This document shows positions 43,388 through 51,711 of a DNA stretch of 64,000 nt, one piece after another. The DNA lies in contig BBYL01000010.1 of assembly GCA_001570385.1 (NCBI GenBank), positions 310,001-374,000 on the forward strand. Reading direction: 5' to 3'. Positions within the stretch are counted from its first letter, which is position 1, and every line of letters starts with the position of its first letter. Below the pieces are notes generated by a model. It did no database searches, was not told the origin of the DNA, and saw only the letters and a program-made list of their open reading frames with translations. A program made the translations under genes and the position numbers. The DNA is from Microtetraspora glauca. Its GTDB lineage: Bacteria; Actinomycetota; Actinomycetes; Streptosporangiales; Streptosporangiaceae.

Positions 43388-43451
43388 CGCGGCGGGGAAG
43401 TAACCGACAAGCGAGCGGGAGCGAGGCACGAGCGACCCCGAGCGAGGAGGG

Positions 43452-43518
43452 GACGAGTCGCCTCGAGGGCGCCCCGAGCCCGCGCGAGCGGAGCGAGCGC
43501 CAATAAACACAGCAGGCC
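43452..43518 (-). repeat. dispersed palindromic repeat, copy C, joined to the serA terminator
   Basis: Same flanking blocks as copy B with a different central hairpin (GCGCGAGCGGAGCGAGCGC). Its CAATAAACACAGC end forms the T-rich tail of the serA terminator on the minus strand. Confidence 0.65.
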
Positions 43519-43543
43519 CGCTCCACTGGTGTGGAGCGGGCCT
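43514..43543 (-). terminator. intrinsic terminator after serA
   Basis: A perfect 13-bp stem (AGGCCCGCTCCAC at 43514-43526, complement 43531-43543) has a 4-nt loop. On the minus strand it is followed by GCTGTGTTTATT. Confidence 0.85.
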
Positions 43544-43569
43544 CTTCGACGTGTGATCGTGCGGTCGGA

Positions 43570-45159
43570 TCAGTCCTCGAGGTCGACCGTGCGGCCGCTG
43601 TCGGCGCCGATCTCGTTCATGATCTGCTCGACGACGTCGGCCGGGATGGCCGAGTCGACGGTCAGCGCGGTCAGGGCCTTCCCGCCCTTCTCACCACGGG
43701 CGACCTGCATGGAGGCGATGTTGACGCCGTGCTCGCCGAGCACCCGGCCCACGATGCCGACGATGCCGGGGCGGTCGGCGTAGGTGAAGAAGGCCAGGTG
43801 GTCGGTGGGCTCGATCTCCATGGCGAAGCCGTTGACCTCGACGATCTTCGTGATCTGCCGGGGGCCGGACAGCGTACCGGAGACCGAGACGGTGCGGCCG
43901 TCGGCGAGCACGCCGCGCACGGTGATGACGTTGCGCCAGTCGGGGCTCTCGCCGCTGGTGACCAGTTCGACCACGGTGCCGCGGTCCTTCGCGAGCAGCG
44001 GGGCGTTGACGTAGGTCACCGTGTCCTCGACGACATCGGCGAAGACGCCCTTGAGCGCGGCCAGTTCGAGCACGCGCACGTCCTGCCCCGCGATCTCGCC
44101 GCGCACTTCGACGTCGAGCTTGGTGGCGACCTCGCCGGCGAGCGCGGTGAAGATGCGGCCGAGCTTCTCGGTGAGCGGCAGGCCCGGCTTGACGTCCTCG
44201 GCGACGGCGCCGCCCTGGACGTTGACGGCGTCGGGCACGAACTCGCCGGCCAGGGCCAGCTTGACGCTGCGCGCGACCTGGGTGCCGGCCTTCTCCTGCG
44301 CCTCGTGCGTGGACGCGCCGAGGTGCGGGGTGACGATGACCTGGTCGAACTCGAACAGCGGGCTGTCCGTGCACGGCTCCTTGGCGAAGACGTCGATGCC
44401 GGCGCCCGCGACGCGGCCCTCCTTGAGCGCGGAGTACAGCGCGTTCTCGTCGATGATGCCGCCGCGCGCGACGTTGATCAGCCGGACCGACGGCTTGACC
44501 ATGTGGAGCTCGCGGTCGCCGATGAGACCGACGGTCTCCTTCGACTTGGGCAGGTGCACGGTGATGAAGTCGGACTGCTGGAGCACCTCCTCCAGCGACG
44601 CCAGCTTGACGCCCATCTGGGCGGCGCGGGCCGGCTGGAGGTAGGGGTCGTAGGCGATCAGCTCGACGCCGAACGGCTGCAGGCGCTGGGCGACCAGCTG
44701 GCCGATCTTGCCGAGGCCGAGGATGCCGACGACCTTCTCGTCGAGTTCGACACCGGTGTACTTGGAGCGCTTCCACTCGCCGCCCTTGAGGGCGCTGTGG
44801 CCCTGGGCGACGTTGCGGGCGCTGGCCAGGATCAGCGCGACCGTGTGCTCGGCGGCGCTGGTGATGTTGGACGTCGGAGCGTTGACGACCATGACACCGG
44901 CCTTGGTGGCCGCCTCGACGTCGACGTTGTCCAGGCCGACCCCGGCGCGGGCCACCACGCGCAACTTCGGCGCGTGCGCGATGGCCTCGGCGTCCACCTG
45001 GGTGGCGCTGCGGACGATCAGCGCGTCCACGTCGGCGAGCGCGGGCAGCAGCTGGGATCGGTCGGCGCCGTCGGTGTGACGGACCTCGAAGTCCGCGCCG
45101 AGCACGGCCAGACCGGCATCGGACAGCTCCTCTGCGACAAGGACGACGGGCTTGTTCAC
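43570..45159 (-). CDS. serA: D-3-phosphoglycerate dehydrogenase (long form with ASB and ACT domains)
   Basis: A 529-aa enzyme, first step of serine synthesis. The catalytic/NAD half (about residues 1-310) has VGILGLGKIGQLVAQRLQPF (Rossmann motif), INVARGGI (active-site Arg) and VTPHLGASTHEAQEKA (catalytic His). It is followed by the ASB domain and a C-terminal ACT domain (FTYADRPGIVGIVGRVLGEH) that binds serine for feedback inhibition. GTG 45159 has AAGGAT 5 nt upstream. In many actinomycetes serA adjoins ilvC and leuB. Here 14 kb separate it from ilvC and about 5 kb from leuB. Confidence 0.96.
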   Translation of the reverse strand: MNKPVVLVAEELSDAGLAVLGADFEVRHTDGADRSQLLPALADVDALIVRSATQVDAEAIAHAPKLRVVARAGVGLDNVDVEAATKAGVMVVNAPTSNITSAAEHTVALILASARNVAQGHSALKGGEWKRSKYTGVELDEKVVGILGLGKIGQLVAQRLQPFGVELIAYDPYLQPARAAQMGVKLASLEEVLQQSDFITVHLPKSKETVGLIGDRELHMVKPSVRLINVARGGIIDENALYSALKEGRVAGAGIDVFAKEPCTDSPLFEFDQVIVTPHLGASTHEAQEKAGTQVARSVKLALAGEFVPDAVNVQGGAVAEDVKPGLPLTEKLGRIFTALAGEVATKLDVEVRGEIAGQDVRVLELAALKGVFADVVEDTVTYVNAPLLAKDRGTVVELVTSGESPDWRNVITVRGVLADGRTVSVSGTLSGPRQITKIVEVNGFAMEIEPTDHLAFFTYADRPGIVGIVGRVLGEHGVNIASMQVARGEKGGKALTALTVDSAIPADVVEQIMNEIGADSGRTVDLED

Positions 45160-45423
45160 TGGCGATCCTTAGGAAAGTGCGGCTGCACGGACACGCGTGA
45201 GTCTATCCGGGCCTTGTGAAAGCTCTCACGAGCGACCGGTATGCGAGACGTACGGGTCCCTGGAGATCATCACGAATCGTGAGATTCACTCACATGTTCG
45301 CTAACTGATGGCTTTACCCAAGATGGACCGGTCCCATCCAGAGAGGCTCTATCTTGGTATTGATCGCACACATTCTTCACGATTAGCCTGATAAGCCATG
45401 GTTCGCTACCTATCGTTCAGCCT

Positions 45424-46320
45424 ATGAGCATCGGGAACCCTTCTCTCGGCGACGTGCTCGCGCAGCACGGTGGCCCGCAACGTCTGCTCGCGGCTCTCGC
45501 CGAATGGGGAATCCTGGTGGCCGTCCGGCCTGACCGTTCCGTCGTGCTCGGCACGACGCAGAGCGGCGAGCGCGTGCTGCTCGGTTACACCGCCCCGGCG
45601 ACCTACGCCCGTCACCGGGGCAGCCACTCCCTGTCGGCCTGCGACGCCGAGACCATTCTCGACATCCAGCGCGTCACCGGCGTCCGGGAGATCGTGATCG
45701 ACGCGGCCGGCCCCGCGGCCGCCGCCGTACCGATCGAGGATCTCCAGCGGTATCTCACGTCGGCACGGAGCGGCGCCTCCGCCGCCCTGTCGGCGCCGAG
45801 GTCCGCACCGGCGCCCACGGCGTACGCCACGGGAGCGATGGCCACCGTCGCGCGGGCGCAGGTGACGCAGGCGCCCCCCGCACCGGTACGTACTCCCTCC
45901 CCGCCCCCCACTCCCTCTCCCGGCCCCCTCTCACCGTCCTGGATTCCGGCGCCGCGGCAGCATCTGTCCGGCGCGATGCAGGTGGTCGATCCCGGGTACC
46001 GCAGGACACATCACCCGATCCTGCCCGCGTTGCGGGTCGCGATCGCGGAGATCCTGCGCGACCTGCCGCTCGTCCACCACGTGTGGATCTCGGAGGCCCG
46101 GACGGTCTCCGGCTCGTCCGGCATCATGCTGCACGTCAAGGTGCACACGTCGGCGGCCGAGGACATCGTGCGGGACATCCATCGCGGGGTCCGCGCCCGG
46201 CTGCCGCAACTCGCGGCCAGCGAGGCGCCGGTCCTCATGGCGCGGGTGGCCGACGCCCACACGGAACGCCGGATGATCGAGATCGGCGCGCACGTGGTCT
46301 GCGCGGACGTCCGCGGTTAG
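45424..46320 (+). CDS. SseB-like N-terminal domain protein with a Pro-rich linker
   Basis: A 298-aa protein. The N-terminal 110 residues (LLAALAEWGILVAVRPDRSV, YARHRGSHSLSACDAETILD) resemble the SseB/type III secretion SseB-like domain common in actinomycetes. A Pro/Ser/Thr-rich linker (about 130-180) follows. The C-terminal part (ALRVAIAEILRDLPLVHHVW, VLMARVADAHTERRMIEIGA) resembles the second SseB domain. SseB overexpression is linked to serine sensitivity in E. coli. Its position next to divergent serA is suggestive, but the function is unproven. Confidence 0.65.
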   Translation: MSIGNPSLGDVLAQHGGPQRLLAALAEWGILVAVRPDRSVVLGTTQSGERVLLGYTAPATYARHRGSHSLSACDAETILDIQRVTGVREIVIDAAGPAAAAVPIEDLQRYLTSARSGASAALSAPRSAPAPTAYATGAMATVARAQVTQAPPAPVRTPSPPPTPSPGPLSPSWIPAPRQHLSGAMQVVDPGYRRTHHPILPALRVAIAEILRDLPLVHHVWISEARTVSGSSGIMLHVKVHTSAAEDIVRDIHRGVRARLPQLAASEAPVLMARVADAHTERRMIEIGAHVVCADVRG

Positions 46321-46797
46321 TGGCCTGTCACGCGACCTTCACCGGGTAGCCGGTCCCGCTTCCGACGGGTCCGGCACGCGCTGTGTCTTGGCGATGAGGT
46401 GCGGGCCGGTCGACGTTGGGCGATCGGTCCTCGCCCGGGATCCCGAGGGGGCATGACGGCCGCCGCGCGGGCGGTCGCTGTCAGTGCCATGTCGTCGTGC
46501 CCGCAGATCGATGGCGTTGGCTGCCGAGGTCGCACGAGGACAACACAGGTCAGCGAATGAGACTGAACGGGCCCACCAGGCATGTTTCATCCGACCACGG
46601 CAAGGGAAAATGCCCACCCTGCAAGGCCATCAAGAGCTTGCGGCCGGTCGTTGAAGGCGGGCAGGTGGCCGCCGACGCCACAGTGGCGGTGAAACGGCGC
46701 CGCACTGTTATCGATGTGGGGGTTCATCTTGGCGCCTCTGTCCCTGCCGCTGGCGTTGAAGATCATCGTTGTGGATCCCGGCTGACGGCGGCCGGCC
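46321..46797. other. 477-nt region without a convincing gene
   Basis: Several overlapping frames are open, but none has a ribosome site, a recognisable domain or a natural amino-acid composition. No repeat or hairpin of note. It could be decayed sequence. Confidence 0.5.
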
Positions 46798-47313
46798 ATG
46801 GACAGCTTCGGCGACGCCCTGATCGGTGACTGGCACCATGCCGCCTATGCCGCGGTCAAAGGGCTGGCGTTGTTCCTGACCGCCGCGGTGGCCTTCCGGC
46901 TCACCGAGCGCCGCACCATGGCGGAGTTCGCCCCGTTCGACTGGGTCGCCGCCGTCGCGGTCGGTGCCCTCGTGGGACGTACCGCCACCGCGTCCGATGC
47001 CTCATGGCTGACCGGGACCGCGGCGCTGCTGGCCATCCTCGCCGGCCATGCGGCCATCACCAGGCTGCGGTTTCTCCCGGTCATCCGTCGGCTCGTCGAC
47101 CCGCCACTGCGGATCCTCATCCGGGACGGGCACGTCAACCAGGGGAACCTGCGCCGTTGCGGGCTCACCGAAGCCGACCTCGACGCCGTGCTACGCCAGC
47201 ACGGGCACCACAGCACGGCCGGCATCCACCTCGCCATCTTCGAAGCCAAAGGCGCCGTTTCCGTCCTGCCGCACCAACCGGCCGAACCGCCCCCGACCAC
47301 CGCTACAGGGTGA
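46798..47313 (+). CDS. DUF421 (YetF-like) membrane protein
   Basis: A 171-aa protein with three N-terminal membrane helices (KGLALFLTAAVAFRLTERRT, FDWVAAVAVGALVGRTAT, LTGTAALLAILAGHAAITRL) and a cytoplasmic C-terminal domain (PLRILIRDGHVNQGNLRRCG, LTEADLDAVLRQHG). That layout defines the DUF421/YetF family. A conserved RT/E segment ends the first helix. The function is unknown, although relatives affect spore germination in Bacillus. No clear ribosome site precedes ATG 46798. Confidence 0.85.
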   Translation: MDSFGDALIGDWHHAAYAAVKGLALFLTAAVAFRLTERRTMAEFAPFDWVAAVAVGALVGRTATASDASWLTGTAALLAILAGHAAITRLRFLPVIRRLVDPPLRILIRDGHVNQGNLRRCGLTEADLDAVLRQHGHHSTAGIHLAIFEAKGAVSVLPHQPAEPPPTTATG

Positions 47314-47665
47314 TCCGCGACGACCACGCCGCAGCGACCGCTGAGGCGGCCGGTCCTGGTGAGAAGCTCGACGCCGCCGAAGCGGAGACACCGCGCCGCC
47401 CGGGCCGATCGGACGGCGAAGGACGTGGCCACCTCCTTGCCGTGAAGATGGCGGCACCGCGCCCCCGATCCCGACCGACCTCTGCCCGCACCGCCTGAAC
47501 CTGGCCCGACAACACGGTGCCCGAGTCGGCAGCTACGGGCGGACAACCGGCACCAAAGCATGCGTCCTTGCCCGTGGCTTTCCGCGCCCTCGCCCGAGGC
47601 GATGAAAGACTGACGCGAGGCACGCTGGTCGCGTGGCAGGGCGACCTGCGCCAACGGGGGGTGCC
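47314..47665. other. 352-nt intergenic region without a recognisable gene
   Basis: No credible ORF, RNA or repeat is seen. The promoter of the flavoprotein gene presumably lies near its right end. Confidence 0.45.
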
Positions 47666-49090
47666 ATGGCCGACGGTAACGACGTCTTCGACGTGATCGT
47701 GATAGGTGCCGGACCGGTCGGGGAGACCGTCGCCGGCCGCGCCGTACGGGGTGGTCTGACGGCGGCCGTCGTCGAGGAGCGCTTGGCGGGCGGTGAGTGC
47801 GCCTACTACGCGTGCATCCCGAGCAAGGCGCTCCTGCGGCCCGTGGATCTGGCGGCCGAGGTGAGCCGGATGCCGGGGCTGGAGCTGCGCGGCCCGATCG
47901 ACGCCGCCGCGGTGCTGGCCCGCCGCGACGAGACCGTGTCCCACCTCGACGACGGCGGCCAGGTGAGCTGGATCGAGAACGTCCCGGCGACGTTCGTCCG
48001 GGGCCGGGGACGCCTGGCCGGGCCTCTGCTGGCCGAGGTGACGACACCGGACGGCGGCACCCGGACGCTGCGGGCCCGGCACGCCGTCGTCATCGCGACA
48101 GGCAGCGATCCCGCGGTTCCCGACGTGCCCGGGCTGCGGGAGGCGCGCCCGTGGACGAACCGGGAGGCGACCAGCGTCCAGCAGGTGCCGAAGCGACTCG
48201 TCGTGATCGGCGCCGGGCCCGTCGCCTGCGAGATGTCCCAGGCGCTGCACGCCCTCGGCGCCCAGGAGACGACCATGCTCGTACGCGGCGACCGCCTGCT
48301 CGCCCGGACCGAGCCGTTCGCCGGCGAGTTGCTGGCGAAGTCGTTCCAGCAGTCGGGCATCGACGTGCGCTTCGGCCGCTCGCCCGTACGTGTCGAGCGC
48401 CCGATCCCGGGCGGCCCGGTGACCGTCCACATCGACGACGGCACACGGATCGAGGCCGACGAGATCCTCGTCGGCACCGGCCGCCGGGCGGCCGTCGGCG
48501 ACATCGGCCTGGAGACGGTCGGTCTGCAGGCGCACGGACCGATCGAGGTGGACGCGAGCATGCGGGCGACGAGCGTGCCCGACGGCTGGCTCTACGCCGT
48601 CGGCGACGTCAACGGGCGCAACCTGCTCACCCACATGGGTAAGTACCAGGCCCGGGTGTGCGGCGACGTGATCGCCGCCCGCGCCAAGGGCCTCCCCGAC
48701 GACCTGCCGGCGCTCCGCGACACCGCCGACGACAAGGGCGCCCCTCAGGTCATCTTCACCGACCCGCAGGTCTGCGTGGTCGGGCGCACGGAGTCCCAGG
48801 CCCGCGCCGACGGTTTCGCGGTACGCGCCGTGGAGTACGACATGGGCGCGGTCGCCGGCGCGTTCCTCCAGGCCGACGGCTACACCGGCCGGGCGAAGGC
48901 GGTCGTCGACGAGGACCGCCGCGTGCTGCTCGGCGTCACCTTCGCCGGCCCCGCGGTGGTCGATCTGCTTCACGGGGCCACCGTCGCGGTGACCGCCGAG
49001 GTCCCCCTCGACCGGTTGTGGCACGCCGTTCCGGCGTTCCCGACCGTGAGCGAGATCTGGCTCTATCTCCTGGAGGAGTACGGCCTGTGA
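47666..49090 (+). CDS. class I pyridine nucleotide-disulfide oxidoreductase with an altered C-terminal motif
   Basis: A 474-aa flavoprotein: FAD motif DVIVIGAGPVGETVAGRA, redox pair GGECAYYACIPSK (Cys45, Cys50), NAD(P) motif VVIGAGPVACEMSQAL and YAVGDVNGRNLLTHMGKYQA. The C-terminal catalytic motif of lipoamide dehydrogenase-type enzymes, HPTxxE, is FPTVSE here. The general acid His is therefore missing although both cysteines remain. This argues against lipoamide, glutathione or mycothiol reduction of the normal kind. A metal-reducing or quinone/transhydrogenase-like role is possible. Start ATG 47666, not the TTG/GTG codons further up. No neighbour helps. Confidence 0.85.
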   Translation: MADGNDVFDVIVIGAGPVGETVAGRAVRGGLTAAVVEERLAGGECAYYACIPSKALLRPVDLAAEVSRMPGLELRGPIDAAAVLARRDETVSHLDDGGQVSWIENVPATFVRGRGRLAGPLLAEVTTPDGGTRTLRARHAVVIATGSDPAVPDVPGLREARPWTNREATSVQQVPKRLVVIGAGPVACEMSQALHALGAQETTMLVRGDRLLARTEPFAGELLAKSFQQSGIDVRFGRSPVRVERPIPGGPVTVHIDDGTRIEADEILVGTGRRAAVGDIGLETVGLQAHGPIEVDASMRATSVPDGWLYAVGDVNGRNLLTHMGKYQARVCGDVIAARAKGLPDDLPALRDTADDKGAPQVIFTDPQVCVVGRTESQARADGFAVRAVEYDMGAVAGAFLQADGYTGRAKAVVDEDRRVLLGVTFAGPAVVDLLHGATVAVTAEVPLDRLWHAVPAFPTVSEIWLYLLEEYGL

Positions 49091-49273
49091 CGTTCGCCGT
49101 GGTGCGCCCGGTACGCGTTCGCTGTGAATTCGCTGTGAATTCGCCGCGCGTCGCCGGTGTCCGGTGCCGCGGGCGCGTTCTCGCGGTTGACAAGACCGTT
49201 TACCGGATGGGCCTCACCTGAGGCGTCATCGTGTCCGGCTCGTGTCTTCCGGCCAGGCGCTTGCTCGGCTTGA

Positions 49274-50638
49274 ATGTCGCCCATGGTCTCCCCGGCGGCG
49301 ACGCCCTCCCCCCTGACCGTGTCCCGTGGCGTTCGGCTCGGCTATGCCGTCGGGTCGTTCTGCACCGCCAACTTCTCCGCGATCCCCGGCCTGCTGCTGC
49401 TGATCTACATGACCGACGTACTGGCGGTCCCCCCGCTGCTCGCGGGCGTCATCGTCTTCCTGCCCAAGGCCTGGGACCTGGTCATCAACACCCTCGTCGG
49501 CCAGTGGTCGGACCGTACGGTGTCGCGCTGGGGTCCGCGCCGGCCGTGGATGCTGGCCGGGTCGATCATCCTGCCCCTGTCCTTCGGGCTGATGTTCATC
49601 GGGCCGCCGCTGACGGGCACCTCCGCCGCGATCTTCGTTGGGGTGACGTTCCTGGTGGCCGCCACCGGATACGCGCTGTACGAGGTGCCGTACAAGGCGA
49701 TGCCGGCCGAGATGACCACCGACTACCACGAGCGGACGTCGCTGCTGCAGTGGCGGATGGTATTCGTCGCGATCGCGATCGCGATGAGCGGGATCCTCGC
49801 GCCCGCCCTCGCGGGGAAGTCGATCGAGGGGTACCGGCTGATGGGCCTGATCTTCGCGGTCGTCCTGCTGGTCTCCATGTTCGGCTCCTTCTTCGGCACC
49901 GCGCGCGCCCCGTTCACCGGGCCGCAGGAGGCCGAGGGGACGCTGCGCGGCCAGCTCGCCGCCGCGCGCACGTCGAAGCCGTTCCTGTGGCTGCTCGCCC
50001 TCTGCAGCGCGCAGACTCTCGCCGCGGGCGTGATGCTCGCGGGCGCCCCCTACTTCGCCGCGTACACGCTGGGTGACACCGGCGCCACTAGCACGCTGTT
50101 CGCCGCGCTCGTCGGGCCGATGCTGGTCACGATGCCGCTGTGGGTGTGGCTGGCCCGCAGGCTGGACAAGCGCGGCGCCATGATCCTCTCCGGCACGCTG
50201 TTCACCGTCGGCGCCCTGCTCGCCGTCGCCACTCCCTGGCTGGGCTCGCTGTACGCGCACCTGTGCGTGGTGGTCGTCGGCGTGGGCTACGCGGGGCTCC
50301 AGCTCCTGGGGTTCTCCATGCTCGCCGACGTCATCGCCTACGACGGCGCGGTCAGCGGCAAGCGCCGTGGCGGCGTCTTCACCGGGTTGTGGACGGCGGT
50401 CGAGAGCGCGGTGCAGGCGTTCGGCGTGACGATCTACGGCGCGGTGCTCACCGTCGGCGGCTTCCTCTCCTCCGATCCGGCGAACCCGGTCACCCAGCCG
50501 GACAGCGCGTACACCGCGGTCATCGTGGGCCTGACGATCGTCCCGGCGCTGATCGCCCTGGCCGGCGTGCTGATGACGCTCAAGTACGACCTGACCGCGG
50601 AGCGCATGGCGGGCGCGACCGCCCCCGCGACCACCTGA
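49274..50638 (+). CDS. glycoside-pentoside-hexuronide (GPH) family MFS symporter
   Basis: A 454-aa membrane protein with 12 helices. GPH signatures are LGYAVGSFCTANFSAIPGLL at the start, PKAWDLVINTLVGQWSDRTV (motif around the first loop), RRPWMLAGSI, YALYEVPYKAMPAEMT and LGFSMLADVIAYDGAVSGKR. The family imports sugars with H+ or Na+. ATG 49274 has no good ribosome site; ATG 49283 is an alternative. No glycosidase or regulator lies nearby to hint at the substrate. Confidence 0.88.
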   Translation: MSPMVSPAATPSPLTVSRGVRLGYAVGSFCTANFSAIPGLLLLIYMTDVLAVPPLLAGVIVFLPKAWDLVINTLVGQWSDRTVSRWGPRRPWMLAGSIILPLSFGLMFIGPPLTGTSAAIFVGVTFLVAATGYALYEVPYKAMPAEMTTDYHERTSLLQWRMVFVAIAIAMSGILAPALAGKSIEGYRLMGLIFAVVLLVSMFGSFFGTARAPFTGPQEAEGTLRGQLAAARTSKPFLWLLALCSAQTLAAGVMLAGAPYFAAYTLGDTGATSTLFAALVGPMLVTMPLWVWLARRLDKRGAMILSGTLFTVGALLAVATPWLGSLYAHLCVVVVGVGYAGLQLLGFSMLADVIAYDGAVSGKRRGGVFTGLWTAVESAVQAFGVTIYGAVLTVGGFLSSDPANPVTQPDSAYTAVIVGLTIVPALIALAGVLMTLKYDLTAERMAGATAPATT

Positions 50639-50775
50639 TCCCGGCGACCGGCGACCAGGTTCGGCACCGAGATCGTCCGATCCATCCCGTCCGGTGACCG
50701 TGCGTGACGGGTCGATTACTGGCATCCTCTACGGGACCAACGTGACCAGTAACGCCGAGCCATACGGAAACCACG

Positions 50776-51555
50776 GTGCACAACAAGGATCGTTCAAATC
50801 TCGTCCGTCAGGCCGTCTACGCCATCCAGCACCCGGGCAGGGTCCCGCGCCATGTCCGCCGGCTGGCGAGGGACACCTGGCTGCGCCTGCGCAGTCCCGA
50901 CCACACGAGCTACTACCGGGCCGTGATGCGGTCGGACACCGCGCGCAGTCCGTACTCGGCGGTGGGCAGCAAGTCGCGCGAGCGCTGGATCAAGATGGGG
51001 CGGACCCAGTTCGACTACCTGCTCAAGCACGGTCTGCGGCCCGAGCACCGCGTCCTGGAGATCGGCTGCGGCAACCTGCGCGCCGGCCGGTTGCTCATCG
51101 ACTATCTGGACACGGGCCACTACTTCGGCATCGACATCTCGCCCGACATCCTCATCGCGGCGCAGAACACGATCGTCGACTACGGCCTGCGGGAGAAGCT
51201 GCCCAATCTCACGCCGGTCAGGGACCTGAAGTTCGCCTTCCTGCCGGACCGCCACTTCGACGTGGTGCACGCGCACAGCGTGTTCTCCCACTCGCCGCTG
51301 CACGTGATCGAGGAGTGCTTCGCCCACGTGGGCCGCGTCCTGGCGCCCGACGGCTGGTTCGACTTCACCTTCGACCGCACGGAGGGCAAGGAGCACCAGG
51401 TGCTCCGCGAGGACTTCTACTACCACACCGAGACGCTGGTCGACCTGGCCGGACGGCACGGGCTCGTGGCGACCTTCATGGAAGACTGGGAGAGGCTTCC
51501 TCCCAAGCAGTCCAAGATCCGTGTCACGCTGCCCGGCCGGAACGGCCACGCCTGA
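50776..51555 (+). CDS. class I SAM-dependent methyltransferase
   Basis: A 259-aa protein with an N-terminal basic helical stretch (RQAVYAIQHPGRVPRHVRRL) and a methyltransferase fold: SAM motif HRVLEIGCGNLRAGRLLIDY, acidic motif GHYFGIDISPDILIAA, then FDVVHAHSVFSHSP and LAPDGWFDFTFDRT. The substrate is unknown; proteins like this are often linked to glycan modification. Start GTG 50776 has no strong ribosome site. It stands alone, convergent with the FtsX gene. Confidence 0.85.
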   Translation: MHNKDRSNLVRQAVYAIQHPGRVPRHVRRLARDTWLRLRSPDHTSYYRAVMRSDTARSPYSAVGSKSRERWIKMGRTQFDYLLKHGLRPEHRVLEIGCGNLRAGRLLIDYLDTGHYFGIDISPDILIAAQNTIVDYGLREKLPNLTPVRDLKFAFLPDRHFDVVHAHSVFSHSPLHVIEECFAHVGRVLAPDGWFDFTFDRTEGKEHQVLREDFYYHTETLVDLAGRHGLVATFMEDWERLPPKQSKIRVTLPGRNGHA

Positions 51556-51711
51556 TCGCGTACGCGCTGAGCCCGTCGGCGCCGGTGGACGCCGGTCGAG
51601 ACCGGGGCGAGGGCACCAGCGCGAACACACCGGCCCAGATGTTCACTTGCCCCCCAACCGTGTGCCGTATGTTCCCCGGTGGTTGGCGGGCAAGTCGCGA
51701 CGTGCCAGGAC

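Noticed and set aside
46321..46797. Short frames of 70-137 codons on both strands between the SseB-like and DUF421 genes
   Set aside because: None has a ribosome site, promoter-like spacing or natural composition; they overlap each other on both strands.
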